NCBI GenBank assembly: GCA_015680685.1
Contig: MNCI01015841.1
Span: forward strand, 29,741-93,740
Source: Gnetum montanum
Taxonomy: Eukaryota; Streptophyta; Gnetopsida; Gnetales; Gnetaceae
Length of the DNA: 64,000 bases
Direction: 5' to 3'
The notes under the pieces are model-generated. The model did no database searches. It was not told where the DNA came from and saw nothing but the letters and a program-made list of their open reading frames with translations. The position numbers were made by a program, and so were the translations under genes. Numbering within the stretch: position 1 is the stretch's first letter; each line of letters starts with the position of its first letter. Shown piece by piece: positions 1 through 9,469 of the stretch.

Positions 1-918
1 GTCATCTACATGTACCCTATGTATTTTGAATTGGTTTACATGTATAGTTATGAACATAGGGACTGTTGCTGTCTCACCTATCTTTTTGTCCACTTTGATG
101 TTCTCATCGTGGAAGCTCGAGGGCTTAGGACCGACCTCGTGGGAGGGGTACATCACTGCATGAATGGCTGGTTCGCTTGGGGGCAAGTCCTCACTAACCG
201 GGATCGATGTTAGCATGCGTACTAGAGCTTCGCGATGAGTCCGAGATGTCAGTACCAAGTCATACAAGCTTAGGGACGTGTTCTTTTGTTTCAAGGCTTG
301 TGTGACTTGTGTCAGGGCCGTTGCAAAGTCTCTACTGTCGGGGATGTTTTTATCAGCAGTGACTGTGTTCATGGGGCCCAATAGTTTTATTTCGCGTTTT
401 GGTGGTTTGTCGTTATCGTTAAGACCCGCCGTGTTATGCGGCTCTTGTGTTCTGGATGGTTCACCGTTGCTGTCTGTGTTTGGTGGATCGCTGGATGATG
501 ACATAGGCATGGAGTTCAGTGGAGTTGGTTTGGGTGGCCCCAGAGCTAATCGTTGGTGCTCTTTCTCCAATCGTTCCCAGGTAAGCTTATCGGCTAAGCG
601 TTCTCGGCGTGGAGGTGGAGCTGGTTTGGGGGCCTGGGGTTGCCCTGGGACCTTTACGACGTATGGGGCTGGTCGAGGTTGCGAGTGGACGATTGGATAT
701 GATTGGGCAGGACCCTGTCCAGGTATCCTAATGACGTACGGGGTTGGTCTGGGTGGAGGTTGGACCTCCGTTGTTGCAACGGCCGATGGTACTCGGACTA
801 CGAAGGGGGTAGGCCGAGCATGAGGGGTTGATGCATCTGGAGGATTGAGTGGAGGGATGCACACCACGTATGATTTTTGGCGTGTCATAGTGTTGGGGGT
901 GGGTACGGTGGGGGGCAC
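1..918 (-). pseudogene. Gag C-terminal proline-rich linker and start of the retropepsin, after a stop
   Basis: The frame of the main gag ORF continues without any further stop or frameshift to base 1. It encodes a proline-rich linker with repeated PYVV-type motifs, then a hydrophilic stretch (KLTWERLEKEHQRLALGPPK), then an ordered domain. That domain includes a conserved-looking PSEPAIHAVMYPSHEVGPKP and ends IHVNQFKIHRVHVDD at the window edge. The last residues match the strand leading into the catalytic Asp of a retroviral-type aspartic protease, here continuing to Val-Asp-Asp. The catalytic triad itself lies outside. No ATG starts this part; it would be translated only as a continuation of gag, so the TAA at 919 currently separates it. 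Confidence 0.65.
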
Positions 919-2304
919 TTAGACTACGTACGGCCACTGCGGGGCACAGGATGGTTGATAGGTGGGCGTCGACTCAGCGGGAGGGATCTGAACTACGTAC
1001 GGTTTGTTAAACGTTTCTTTTTTATTTTTGGGGTAGATGGTGTTAATGCGGGGTGTGATGGATTCATCATCACAATGGATTGCAGTAATTACGTACAGTG
1101 CCCCTTCAGCGTTCAGGGGGTCTTTATACACCCCCATAGTCTGATTTTGCGGTTGGACGGGGTTAGCCCCTTCAAAAGTGATCTTGCCATCATCAATCAT
1201 CCTTTGGATGTCCTGCTTCAGGGTAGAGCAGTAATCCGTTCCATGCCCGTTGCATTGATGGTAGTCGCAGAAGCGATCCATCCTAAATCCTTTGGGCACG
1301 GGTGGCTCATCCGGAGTTGCTAGGCCTGGGTTCTGTACGAGTTGACAGAACCGGTCGTGTCTTTGAATAGCAGCTAGGGACAACTGCTTGTGTTTCATCA
1401 ATCCAGCCTTTAAGAGTTGATCAAAGAGCTGGGATGGCTTCATCGGTAAAGGCGTGTACTGAGAGGGTTCTTTCCTCTCTAAGTTACGCGTACAGTTCGT
1501 CGGGTTTTGTGATGATGACTCTGGGGCTATCGTAGGAGCGGGCTGATAGTAGTTAGTGGGGGGCATGGGTGGTTTGTATTGCTGTGTGGTGTTTGTTTGT
1601 TGTGCTCCCGCTATTGCTGCTATAATTGTCTTGGCCTTCTCTTTGTCCTTTTTAGTGTGTTGGTTTCTGAAGGCCAAGTATGCTGGGTCGTGGCTATTTT
1701 GAGCTGCCTCCTCTATGTTCTTGATTTGCTCAAATGCCTCATTAAGGTTGCACGCGTTAAGGTAATACAGTTTGGACTTGAAAAAATCATTGACCCCCGC
1801 TTTCAATATTGTAAGCAGATAAGTTGGAGAGATTGGTTCATGTAGCTCATTGAGAGCTGCACTCCATCTCTGAATAAACTTCTGCACCGGTTCAAGCGGT
1901 GCTTGCTTGATCTGCATGAGGTTATCCAGCGTGGCCTCGGGTTTCAAGTTATACTTGAACCGGGTCACAAACTGGTGTAAAAGATCATCCAAAGAAAGGA
2001 TAGAGTCCTTGGGCAAGGCTCGGTACCTGTCGAGTGTCCTTCCCGCGAGGGACATGGGGAATACTCGAAGGATGGCGTGGGGCCAAGCCCGGAGCAGCGC
2101 GCACTCTAATCTGAATGTTATGAGATGGGCGTTGGGATCTGTTTCCCCATTATATTTAGTTAGCGTTGGTAGGGGGACACCTTTGGGCAGGGTCAGAGGA
2201 GGGACAAAGGAGCTGATAGGGTCATCGTTGTAGAAATCCACTATCTTCAGCTTTCTCTCAACGGCCGTTTTGAGGCGTTTCACCTCTTCAGTAAGCTCTT
2301 GCAT
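919..2304 (-). CDS. Main gag ORF (capsid domain plus knuckle), Tat/Ogre-like
   Basis: The 461-residue frame contains a retrotransposon gag domain at about residues 45-190. Typical landmarks are PTLTKYNGETDPNAHL, then WPHAILRVFPMSLAGRTLDR, then the FVTRF and FIQRW segments. A Cys/His cluster at residues 346-359 (CDYHQCNGHGTDYC) is the Tat-type nucleic-acid-binding knuckle; it is followed by LKQDIQRMIDDGKI, a feature of this branch. The C-terminus enters a proline-rich region. Gag builds the virus-like particle and packages the element RNA. The frame stops at 919-921 (TAA), but the same frame stays open for 306 more codons to the window edge. The stop sits in a repeat unit where the equivalent unit has Gln, so it is probably a CAA-to-TAA mutation. 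The ATG at 2304 may not be the true start if the frame once continued upstream through the N at 2382. Confidence 0.85.
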   Translation of the reverse strand: MQELTEEVKRLKTAVERKLKIVDFYNDDPISSFVPPLTLPKGVPLPTLTKYNGETDPNAHLITFRLECALLRAWPHAILRVFPMSLAGRTLDRYRALPKDSILSLDDLLHQFVTRFKYNLKPEATLDNLMQIKQAPLEPVQKFIQRWSAALNELHEPISPTYLLTILKAGVNDFFKSKLYYLNACNLNEAFEQIKNIEEAAQNSHDPAYLAFRNQHTKKDKEKAKTIIAAIAGAQQTNTTQQYKPPMPPTNYYQPAPTIAPESSSQNPTNCTRNLERKEPSQYTPLPMKPSQLFDQLLKAGLMKHKQLSLAAIQRHDRFCQLVQNPGLATPDEPPVPKGFRMDRFCDYHQCNGHGTDYCSTLKQDIQRMIDDGKITFEGANPVQPQNQTMGVYKDPLNAEGALYVITAIHCDDESITPRINTIYPKNKKETFNKPYVVQIPPAESTPTYQPSCAPQWPYVV

Positions 2305-2381
2305 TATTTTCTTGGCATCCGCCTAATCTTGGGCGCTCGATGATATGGCGGATTGGGGTTGCAGTATACCGTACAAGTTAG

Positions 2382-2382
2382 N
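2382..2382. other. Single ambiguous base at a gag frame change
   Basis: The sequence has an isolated N between the two gag ORFs. Unlike the Ns at 35213, 42317 and 42474, its flanks are not copies of each other, so it may mark missing sequence of unknown length. Confidence 0.8.
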
Positions 2383-2516
2383 CGCACGTGGTAGGGAAAA
2401 TGCTATGGCTGTTGTTGCTGGAGCTGGGGTTGTGCTTGGGGGACATTGGCTGGTGGGATTGCGTGAGGTGGCACATGGTTATGGGGGGCTTGGTACGACG
2501 GCGCTCCCCTTGGCAG

Positions 2517-3341
2517 CTATTGCCCTGCCACATTGTGAGCGAGGACTCCCTGTTGGGTTACGGCTGTCTGGGGAGCTGTGTGTGCTTGGAGGTGTGATAT
2601 GAAGTGGGCAGATGTGGATGCCGGAATCACGTGTGGCATCCCTATCACCCTTGGTGGGAGCGTTGCTCCCGTGTTATCGATAGGTGGCTGCACTTGTGAG
2701 GATGGGCCCGCCGCGGCCGTAGGGATGAGTGTGAGTGGGAAGGTGTTGGGTTGGGGGTCGCTTGGGAGAGGGACGTGGACCAATGCTGCTGTTTTTGGCG
2801 GTGGTTGTTGGGCCTGGAGGAATCTAAGGTGTGGCAAGGACATAAGTTCCCCTGTGTCGGGATGGAAAAAGGGGTTGACCTGTGCTTGAGGACTTAAGGT
2901 ATGGAACGACTCCCCTTGCTCGGATTGAGCGGCAAACTCATCCTCATCCTCTGGTTGGGGCTCCAGTGTGGGCTGATCTAAGGAATTGTTCCTTTGGAGG
3001 AGGAGTTGTGTGACGAGTTCCGAGTATTGTTCAGGAATGGGAATTACATCATAGGGGGTTGGGATGAACTCTCGTCCCCTCCTGTAATACGACTCAAATT
3101 GCCTCTTCGCCTCTAGTTCTGCTTGATCAACAACCGGGTCAACTTGTATCTTAATACAGATAAAGTTGTACTGATCTTGGGTAATAATGTTAGAGGCCAG
3201 GTTCTTCCCTTGCAGCCTTAGGGATTGGCGAGGACCCGCTGTGGGTTGCATTCCTGGGTGTTGTGCAACGAGTTGTTGGACATCTATGGTATCCATGGCG
3301 GTGGTCTGAGCGGTGAGAGCGGTGTTGTTTGAAGGATTCAT
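2517..3341 (-). CDS. N-terminal gag ORF of the Tat/Ogre-like element
   Basis: This 274-codon minus-strand ORF starts at an ATG about 500 bp after the primer site. It is rich in Gln, Pro and Thr. It includes an acidic patch (Pro-Glu-Asp-Glu-Asp-Glu, about residue 140) and a charged segment around residues 70-100 (QAELEAKRQFESYYRRGREF) that could be helical. I recognise no named domain. Position and composition fit the N-terminal region of gag, or the extra upstream ORF that some Tat/Ogre elements carry. The frame ends at 2517, and the main gag ORF resumes 213 bp further on in another frame. A single N at 2382 lies between them, so this may be one protein broken by an assembly gap or a real indel rather than two ORFs. 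The protein would act in particle assembly. Confidence 0.6.
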   Translation of the reverse strand: MNPSNNTALTAQTTAMDTIDVQQLVAQHPGMQPTAGPRQSLRLQGKNLASNIITQDQYNFICIKIQVDPVVDQAELEAKRQFESYYRRGREFIPTPYDVIPIPEQYSELVTQLLLQRNNSLDQPTLEPQPEDEDEFAAQSEQGESFHTLSPQAQVNPFFHPDTGELMSLPHLRFLQAQQPPPKTAALVHVPLPSDPQPNTFPLTLIPTAAAGPSSQVQPPIDNTGATLPPRVIGMPHVIPASTSAHFISHLQAHTAPQTAVTQQGVLAHNVAGQ

Positions 3342-3845
3342 GATGCTACGTTGCGGATATGGATAAGTCTGGAATTATGAAGTTGATGTCTTGAGGGACG
3401 GATGGCGTACACGCCTAGTGGACGGCATATAGGGACAGCGTATACAGCGTAGACGCTGGGGAGCGTACGTGTGAGATGGGTTGCAGGGTGAAACAGGGAA
3501 GCGTAAACAGGGTGACAGGGGGAGCGTAAAACAGGCAGCGTAAAACAGTACAAAGCGTAAGACGGTACAAAGCGTAAAACAGTTCGAAGCGTGAAAACAG
3601 AGCGTAAAAGATAGGCTTGTAGAAGAAGTCATAGCGTAATCAGTAGAGCGTGAAACAGACGAGCGTAAACAAAGCGGTGATGTTTGAGAGCGTGAACGCT
3701 GCGCAGCATAGACGCTGGGCAGTTACGAGGTAGGTTTCAGAACCGAATGGCGTAAACACTGGGAAAGTTAGGGCGGCATACAGCTAATGGCGTAGACGCT
3801 TTATAGCGTATACGCTAGGAGTCGCAGGTAAGGGTTTTAAGGAGG
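3342..3845 (-). repeat. Leader between primer site and gag, rich in GCGTA-type short repeats
   Basis: This untranslated leader holds many degenerate copies of AGCGTAAAACAG (about 3480-3660), and GCGTAGACGCT or GCGTATACGCT (about 3435-3460 and 3790-3816). They resemble the motifs in the LTR on the other side of the primer site. No convincing coding frame was seen; short minus-strand frames here follow the repeats. Confidence 0.6.
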
Positions 3846-3862
3846 CCCTCCTTCTAGCGCCA
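3846..3862 (-). promoter_or_regulatory. Primer binding site of the Tat/Ogre-like element
   Basis: The minus strand reads TGGCGCTAGAAGGAGGG directly after the putative LTR end. It begins with TGG, complementary to the CCA end of a tRNA, as expected for minus-strand priming. I cannot assign the tRNA from memory with confidence; it differs from the tRNA-Asp-type site of the Athila-like elements in this window. Confidence 0.6.
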
Positions 3863-3867
3863 ATTTT

Positions 3868-4965
3868 TGTACCGCTTGAAATCGTCGGTCTCCGGCTGGA
3901 AGGAAAAACAGAGGCTGCGGGATCGCAGGACGTGTACAGAAGGCCCTGCCTATGCCTGAGGGCGTGCTGGAATGCAGCGGAGGCAAAGTACCTTGGGTGG
4001 TCTGCACGCGGATCAGACAAGGATTTCCCCGCGCGTACGCAAATGCTAATACGCTGGGTTATGTGTAAACGGCGTGCAGGCGTAAACGAAGCAAAAACAG
4101 CGTAAAACGTAAACAGATGCAAACGAAGCGCGAGCGAGGCGTGGGCCAAATTGACGTAAAACTGTAAAAGAACTTGCAGCGAATGAAATGATGGAATTAC
4201 AGAGTTAGAGTATTGTGCACCGGTCTAACGCAGTTGTGGGAACACAAGGCGGCCGAAAAGGCCTGGCGTACACACAGGTGACTCGGACGGTTTGCAGAGC
4301 GGGTAGAGCGTAAGAGACTGGATCCGCAGCGTGCAGGACTTCTCAGTGTAAGAAGGTTTTCTGCTTTTTTGTGCAGCGTAAATGTTCTCTGGTCTCTTCC
4401 GGGATTTCGCAAAACGTCTAGTGGAAGTGGAAAAATGGGGGTTTTATACAGGTTGTTACGCTAGACTCGGGATGGGAGACATGTGGCGCGTTGACCAGGT
4501 GCATACACTTTACAAGTATACAAAATGTTACAACTGCTGGGCGTATACGCTGCATTAGGTCGGCGTATACGCTGAAAATGCTGGGCGTGAACTGGGTGGA
4601 GGTGCTGAGCGCTGGGCGTATACGCTGGTGAATGTTGGGCATACACGGCGGGCGTATACTCTGATGGATGCTGGGCGTACACGCCGGGCGCATACGCCGA
4701 AGGATGCCACTTGCTTCAATCCTTGCTCTTCGGTGTTATCTTCATGCTGTCATTGGAGATCCTGTCGTCGAGCGTGCGCATCTGTAGTGCCTGGGCATAT
4801 ACGCCGAAGAGCTGGGCGTATACACTGAAGTGCCGGGCGTATACGCTAGAATGCTGGGCGTATACGTTGAAGTGAATGTTGGGCGTACACGCCGGAGAGC
4901 CGGGCATATACGTTGTGTGTATACGCTGGCTCCATATACTTAGCAAAAACTAAGTATTACGATCA
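3868..4965 (-). repeat. Putative 5' LTR of the Tat/Ogre-like element
   Basis: On the minus strand the segment runs from TGATCG (right end, 4965) to GGTACA (left end, 3868), and five bases further on comes the TGGCGC primer site. This gives TG...CA termini and a length of about 1.1 kb. The partner LTR is outside the window, so neither the boundaries nor a target duplication can be confirmed. The right part is filled with GCGTATACGC-type repeats. A hairpin, TACTTAG-CAAAAA-CTAAGTA, lies at about 4937-4956, close to the LTR start. The short frames read through the repeats (Val-Tyr-Ala-Gln-like tandem peptides) are artefacts of the array. Confidence 0.55.
4540..4935. repeat. GGGCGTATACGCTG minisatellite in the Tat-like LTR
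   Basis: Roughly a dozen copies of a unit containing the perfect palindrome GCGTATACGC or a one- to two-base variant (GCGTACACGC, GCATATACGC, GCGCATACGC) occur at spacings of about 18-30 bp. Exact copies start at 4541, 4563 and 4616, with more beyond 4830. Spacer sequence is of the type TGAAGTGCTG. The array lies inside the putative LTR upstream of its centre. Confidence 0.85.
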
Positions 4966-5102
4966 TGCAGCCGACGTCGTTTGTGAGTTCCGCGATCTTG
5001 TTTGGGGTCGGACAAGTACTAAGCTCCGAATTTTATGGTGTTTCATGGGGCAACAACATGAACCCCCTTGGTAGTCAACAGTTCTTGTTCTTCCTGTAGT
5101 CC

Positions 5103-5201
5103 CATGACCTCATGGACATGGAGATCAAGGATTGCCTTTTCACATGGAGTAATAGGCACCGTGGGAAGGACCGTGTCCTATCCATGATTGACAGAGTCTA
5201 G
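5103..5201 (+). pseudogene. LINE endonuclease domain, C-terminal piece
   Basis: The frame reads HDLMDMEIKDCLFTWSNRHR and then GKDRVLSMIDRV before a TAG. The FTWSN...IDR block is a hallmark of the end of the L1-type AP endonuclease, which nicks target DNA to start target-primed reverse transcription. Upstream, a degraded trace around 5015-5100 (EFYGVSWGNN) may correspond to the GDFN region. The rest of the domain is missing or unrecognisable. Confidence 0.75.
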
Positions 5202-5770
5202 ATCAGTTTGAGTATTTTGTTGAACTTTGATGTCTAGGTTTTGGGGAAGAAGAGTTAGGCCTTTGATCACTATTCAGTGGTCTACCAGGTGGGGAGAATA
5301 CAATGGCAAGCTTCCTCACCTTTTCTCTTTGAATGTTTGTGGCTATTGAAACCTTGGTTGAGGCCCTTAGTGACAGTAACTTAGGCACATTATCCTACAC
5401 AAGTTGATCCAAGGATTTTCTTAAAGATCGGCTAATTAGGCTTAAGAGGGCCATTTGCTCCAAGAAGATAGAGGAGAAGTTTTTCTTTTAGGCCAATAGA
5501 GCTACCCCAAAAAAATGATTAGCCAAGTTCCTATAGGAAAAGAGGGCATCATTAGAGGAGGCTGAGTAGGAAGTTCTCAAAGAGCTACAAGCGCATCCTG
5601 ATGAAAAGGAGTTGTATTGGAGACAATGGGTGTGAATGAGGTGGTTGAAGGAGGGGAACAAAAATACGCGGTTCTTCTTTACCACTACTAAGTCAAGTGG
5701 ACATTTCAAAAGTATGCATCGATTGGTGTAGGAAGGGACCACTCTTGTTCATGCCCAAGAGATTTTGTAG

Positions 5771-6790
5771 GTGGTGCACATTTATTGGGCAAAGATGTGG
5801 GGTAAGCATAACACCCTTTCGTTGTCAGTGTTGGTGTGGACTGTGATTGGTGAGGCGGATAACTGCTTGTTGGTTGCACCGTTTACGTGGATCGAGTTGG
5901 AAGAAGCTATGACATCGATGAAAGTTGACAAGGCCCTTGGTCCTGATGGATGGCTTGTTTAATTCTTTAGGGCATTTGCTGATATCGTAGGGAGGAATCG
6001 TTTAGATGCTTTCAACACAATGCTCTAGTAGCAATAAGTTTTCTAGGAAATTAACTATTCAAGGATTGTCATCATCCCCAAAATGGGCAACCCTATAGAC
6101 CCATCTTAGTTTTAACCAATTGGGATGTCTAACTCTTTGTTGTGCTTGTTCACTAAAATGTTGGTTCATTGGTTGGTCATAATAATGTTGTACTTGGTGG
6201 GGGGTGGGGCACAAAACATTAGGCTAGTTTCATCAAATGTTGTTTCCTCTAGGACCAGGTAATTTTGATGTAGGAGATTCTTAATTCGTTGTAGAATGCT
6301 GGTTTCCCAAGTATGTGTCTTAAACTGGACATTACAAATATGACATGGTTAGTTGGGAAGCTCTACGGGAAATTATGCTGTGTAAGGGATTTGATTCCAA
6401 ATTTGTTAATTTATGCATTCATGTGCAAGCTTGGGGGGCACATTCTTTTGACATTGGTGGGAAACTTTAGGGGTTTTCCTCCCTTGGTTGGGGCTGAGAC
6501 AAGGGTACCCCCTTGTCCCCTATTTGTTTATCCTTGCAATGGATACTCTATAGTCCTATTGCAAGATGGAAGGTGTTGGGGCTGGAAATTGTAGGGGTTG
6601 AATGCTTGGCACAACATTACACAAATGACATCATTCTTTTCTCACACGTGGTTGTGCCATAGGCTCATGTGGTTAATAGAGCACTTAGCAAGATAGATTA
6701 GGAGATTGGATTGGAAATTAATAAGGGGAAGTCAGTGTTACACCTGATCAACACAAATGGGTGTGTTAGGGGGAGGATCTCCCAGATTTG
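5771..6790 (+). pseudogene. LINE reverse transcriptase core, frameshifted
   Basis: The block EEAMTSMKVDKALGPDGWLV near 5905-5960 matches the start of L1-type RT (the DKAPGPDG region). After frame changes, GLRQGYPLVPYLFILAMDTL at about 6490-6555 matches the conserved GLRQG-PLSPYLF box. The catalytic box follows as QHYTNDIILFSH (YTND at 6618-6629), where YADD is expected; the first catalytic Asp is therefore Asn. EIGLEINKGKS then matches the next conserved block. The RT would copy LINE RNA at the nicked target. Multiple stops and a catalytic change make it dead. Confidence 0.8.
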
Positions 6791-6830
6791 AGGAATTCAT
6801 CTCGGCACTAAACATGATTCATACTTAGGT

Positions 6831-7560
6831 ATGCTTATTTATACCTGGCATAGGAAGAGGACCTGGTCTACATTGATTCCAAAAATACAGCAATGTATTG
6901 GGCATTGGACCACCTGCTTCCTTACAAGGAAAGGAAGAATTGTTCTTGCCACCTCGATTCTTGTGGTTTTTGCTAGATTCACCACTTCGATGGCTTCTCC
7001 TCCCACGGGCATCATCCTCAATATGGACGAGCTAATTAGGAACTTTGTTTGTTTGGGGGGAAAAGGGGGTGAACAAATGCATTTGGTATGTTGGGACACT
7101 ATTGCTAGACCCTAGGAGGCTAGGGGCCTTAGGGTTCTGAAGTTTCAGGATGTGATCACTATGAGATATTAGCTTCTTACCTATGGTTTGATGATAACTC
7201 GATCCAATGGATACATATTATGCACAACAAATATCAGCAATGGGAGGCTGGGAACTAGGATTTGCTCATATGGTGTACCATCTATAGGCATGCTAATGGG
7301 ATGGCATTGGGGGGTATGCTGGGGGTGCCACCTCGGACCATCATTAGGACTAAATACCTCATGGTTAAAGGTTGGTGGACTATTTGGAAAGGTAGGCTAC
7401 CTGAAAAAATAAAGGTGTTTCTTTGGTTGGTTGGCCATGCTACACTCCCAATGCATGTAGGCTTACATGTGTGGGGCTTAAACATTAATTATATATGCCT
7501 ATTATGTACGGGGGCTCTTGAAATGAAAAATCGTTTTATATACTAGTACCTATACACCAT
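6831..7560 (+). pseudogene. LINE ORF2 C-terminal region with zf-RVT-like domain
   Basis: The first part, open from 6831 to 7115, includes KGRIVLATSILVVFARFTTS and FVCLGGKGGEQMHLVCWDTI. These match the thumb/connection region of plant L1 ORF2 (the WKGR-LS-AGR...W-KWD-V-RP pattern). The second part, 7262-7546, holds WWTIWKGRLPEKIKVFLWLV and then CLLC, the zf-RVT signature (WK...P-KIK-FLWL...C--C). Stops separate the two. The region is thought to help bind RNA in living elements; here it is a relic. Confidence 0.75.
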
Positions 7561-9453
7561 GGGCACTTGGTAGGCTATGGTGCTCCCTTCACCACTTAAA
7601 TTAGATGACGATTCCAAAGCGGTTGTTGTGCTTTGGAGTTTGTGGAAGACATGGAACAATTGGATTTTTCGCTCTCTCTAGCTTCCTTCGCTTGTGTAGG
7701 TCGCGGCGCTCAGGGTGAGATTGTGGTGTGAAGCTTTAGTTGCCATAGGGATGACACCTATGTTTGAGTCTTCTTGCATGGCATTCTAGGCAAACTAGGT
7801 GTTGTGGGGGCTTGTGGTGTGGGTCGGTTTGGTGGATGTCCTTCCTACACTAGAGGGGGAGCTTGACCTTGTGGATGGATCCTTTTACAGGAATTGGGCT
7901 ACCAACTCCACCACCTTTCGGGGATTTCTAGATTGAGCTTATAGAGGCTTTGCTATTGCATTTGTTGGTGGTTCGAGCTATGGGGGAGGTTATCCTTCCC
8001 ACTGGGCAAGGGTTGCAGGATGTGGAGGGCTTCTTCTTGAGGCCCATGCCTAAGACGAGGAGTGGGCAAGTGCTAAAGTTATCTTTTCCATAGCTTTGGT
8101 AGGACGTGGTTGAGCTCATCGACCAGATCTTTGTCCAGTCAAGAAACATTTGGAAGTTATGAGGCATGCACTTTTCTTTTTTGAAGTGGATGTAGCTTGG
8201 CCCTAGTGTTAATTTTCCTAGGTTTTTTTTGGCATCGTTGCGTAGGCAAAGACGGAGGGTTGCGACGCTGGTGGCTTTGTGGTGGCTGCAACTTGAGCCT
8301 TGCTTGGTGGTGTATGGTCAACGGTCCATGAGGGGGGGTGGGGGTGTTCGGCTCTAGCCCGACCTTAGCTGGGGTCTCCCATGGGGGAGGTGGTTGGGTC
8401 ATTGGGGGTGTCGAAGGTGTCATGCTCACCTTTCCTTGATAGGTTTTGATAGGAGCTTCATTAGTGGTTTGAGGTAGATCCTTAGAGGACTATTGCAGAG
8501 GTGGCAGAGTGTGCTCGGAGGGAGGAATGGACCCTTTGGGAGGCCAAGTGGCAGACTAGAGAGGAGGAGTTCCAATGTCTTATAGCGCAAGTGGAGATGC
8601 GCCACACGGAGCTAGAAAAAGAGTCATAGAGATGGAAGGACCTGTAGGAGGTAGCAACCAAGGTTGCGTTGGAAGAAGAATTGCATAGTAGATACACACT
8701 GAGATATAGCAGGAGGAGTAGAAAAAGGCGACATGGGAGTAGGAGGAGCATGATCTATGAGAGTGTGGTTAGTTGGAAGCTGAACAATTACAGTAGCAGC
8801 AGGATTAGGTGCATGAGCACAACATGTAGCTTTGGTTACAAGAAGGGAAGTGCCCATATGTTATTATGGACATTAATTGCAATACCTCCTAGCATGCACT
8901 ATGAAGACATATAAGTAGGACTGCTGCATGGCTTCATCCAGATGGTATTGGTGATGTTGTAGAGTGTGCTCGAAAGGAGGAGGTGTTTAAGGAGTTTCAA
9001 CAAGCAGTGGCCTTTGTTGATATTGAAAGGCATTGGGTTGTTCTGGAGGTGATTCATGCTCATGAGTGTGCAACTTGTGGGTGTATTAGGCTGCCCAAGC
9101 ATTTGTAGGGTTGTGGGATCCTTGTTGATGGGTGGGGGAGCCCACCTTTGCGGTTGTTGGTTGCTTGGTGTTTTGTTCTTTTGTTATTTTCCTTTGTTGG
9201 TTCCAGCTAGGGAAGGGGGACTTTTTGGCCTTTTGTTGGTTGTATTGGTAATGGTTTTGACATTTTCATTGGTGGGCGGAATGGGTCTCTCTCTTATTCT
9301 GGTCCCTCTAGGTTCCACATGACCTTGCTCGTTTGACGTTTTGAGGAGGGGTGATCCCTCCCCTCATTGTTGGGGGTTTCCACCCCTACCAATTTTGGCT
9401 GTACATAACTTGCAAATTTGTTTTCTTAATATAATCACCTAAACTCTTCTCTT
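7561..9453 (+). pseudogene. LINE 3' tail, degenerate, with a charged helix-forming stretch
   Basis: No named domain was recognised. From 8471 to about 8700 one plus frame, broken only by TAG codons, encodes a very Glu/Arg/Lys-rich stretch (ECARREEWTLWEAKWQTREE and VEMRHTELEKES) that looks like a coiled coil. A related ECARKEEV segment recurs at about 8958-9000. The last 400 bp are hydrophobic in translation and end with a sequence leading into the A-tract. Minus-strand frames here are not supported as genes. The tail could also include an older unrelated insertion. Confidence 0.45.
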
Positions 9454-9469
9454 AAAAAAAAATAAAAAA
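9454..9469 (+). other. A-rich tract at the LINE 3' end
   Basis: An (A)n-T-(A)n tract of 16 bases follows an AATATAATC-rich terminus typical of plant L1 3' ends. It marks the probable right boundary of the LINE. Confidence 0.7.

Larger units (their letters stand above)
1..4965 (-). mobile_element. Ty3/gypsy LTR retrotransposon, Tat/Ogre-like, 5' part only
   Basis: On the minus strand the order is putative 5' LTR, primer binding site, repeat-rich leader, N-terminal gag ORF, main gag ORF, proline-rich linker, then the first residues of the protease at the window edge. The gag type, with a C-x2-H...H-x4-C knuckle rather than a classic CCHC, and the long GC-rich LTR point to the Tat/Ogre branch of Ty3/gypsy. 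Protease, RT, RNase H, integrase and the 3' LTR would lie left of position 1. The element is better preserved than the others here: one stop and one frame change over about 3.3 kb. A single N at 2382 sits exactly where the frame changes. It is GC-richer than its surroundings. The clade is assigned from motif memory, not from a tree. Confidence 0.75.

Noticed and set aside
278-823. 181-codon plus-strand ORF opposite the Tat-like gag
   Set aside because: It is antisense to a clearly coding frame (proline-rich linker). Its Gly/Val/Gly-Trp composition is the mirror of Pro-rich codons.
4418-4946. Minus-strand ORFs encoding repeated Tyr-Ala-Gln/Tyr-Thr-Pro peptides
   Set aside because: They simply translate the GCGTATACGC array, inside the putative LTR, with no start context or domain.
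3340-4950. CRISPR-like array because of regularly spaced palindromic repeats
   Set aside because: Spacers are short, similar to one another and vary in length, the repeats lie in a retrotransposon LTR and leader, and the DNA is from a plant nucleus.
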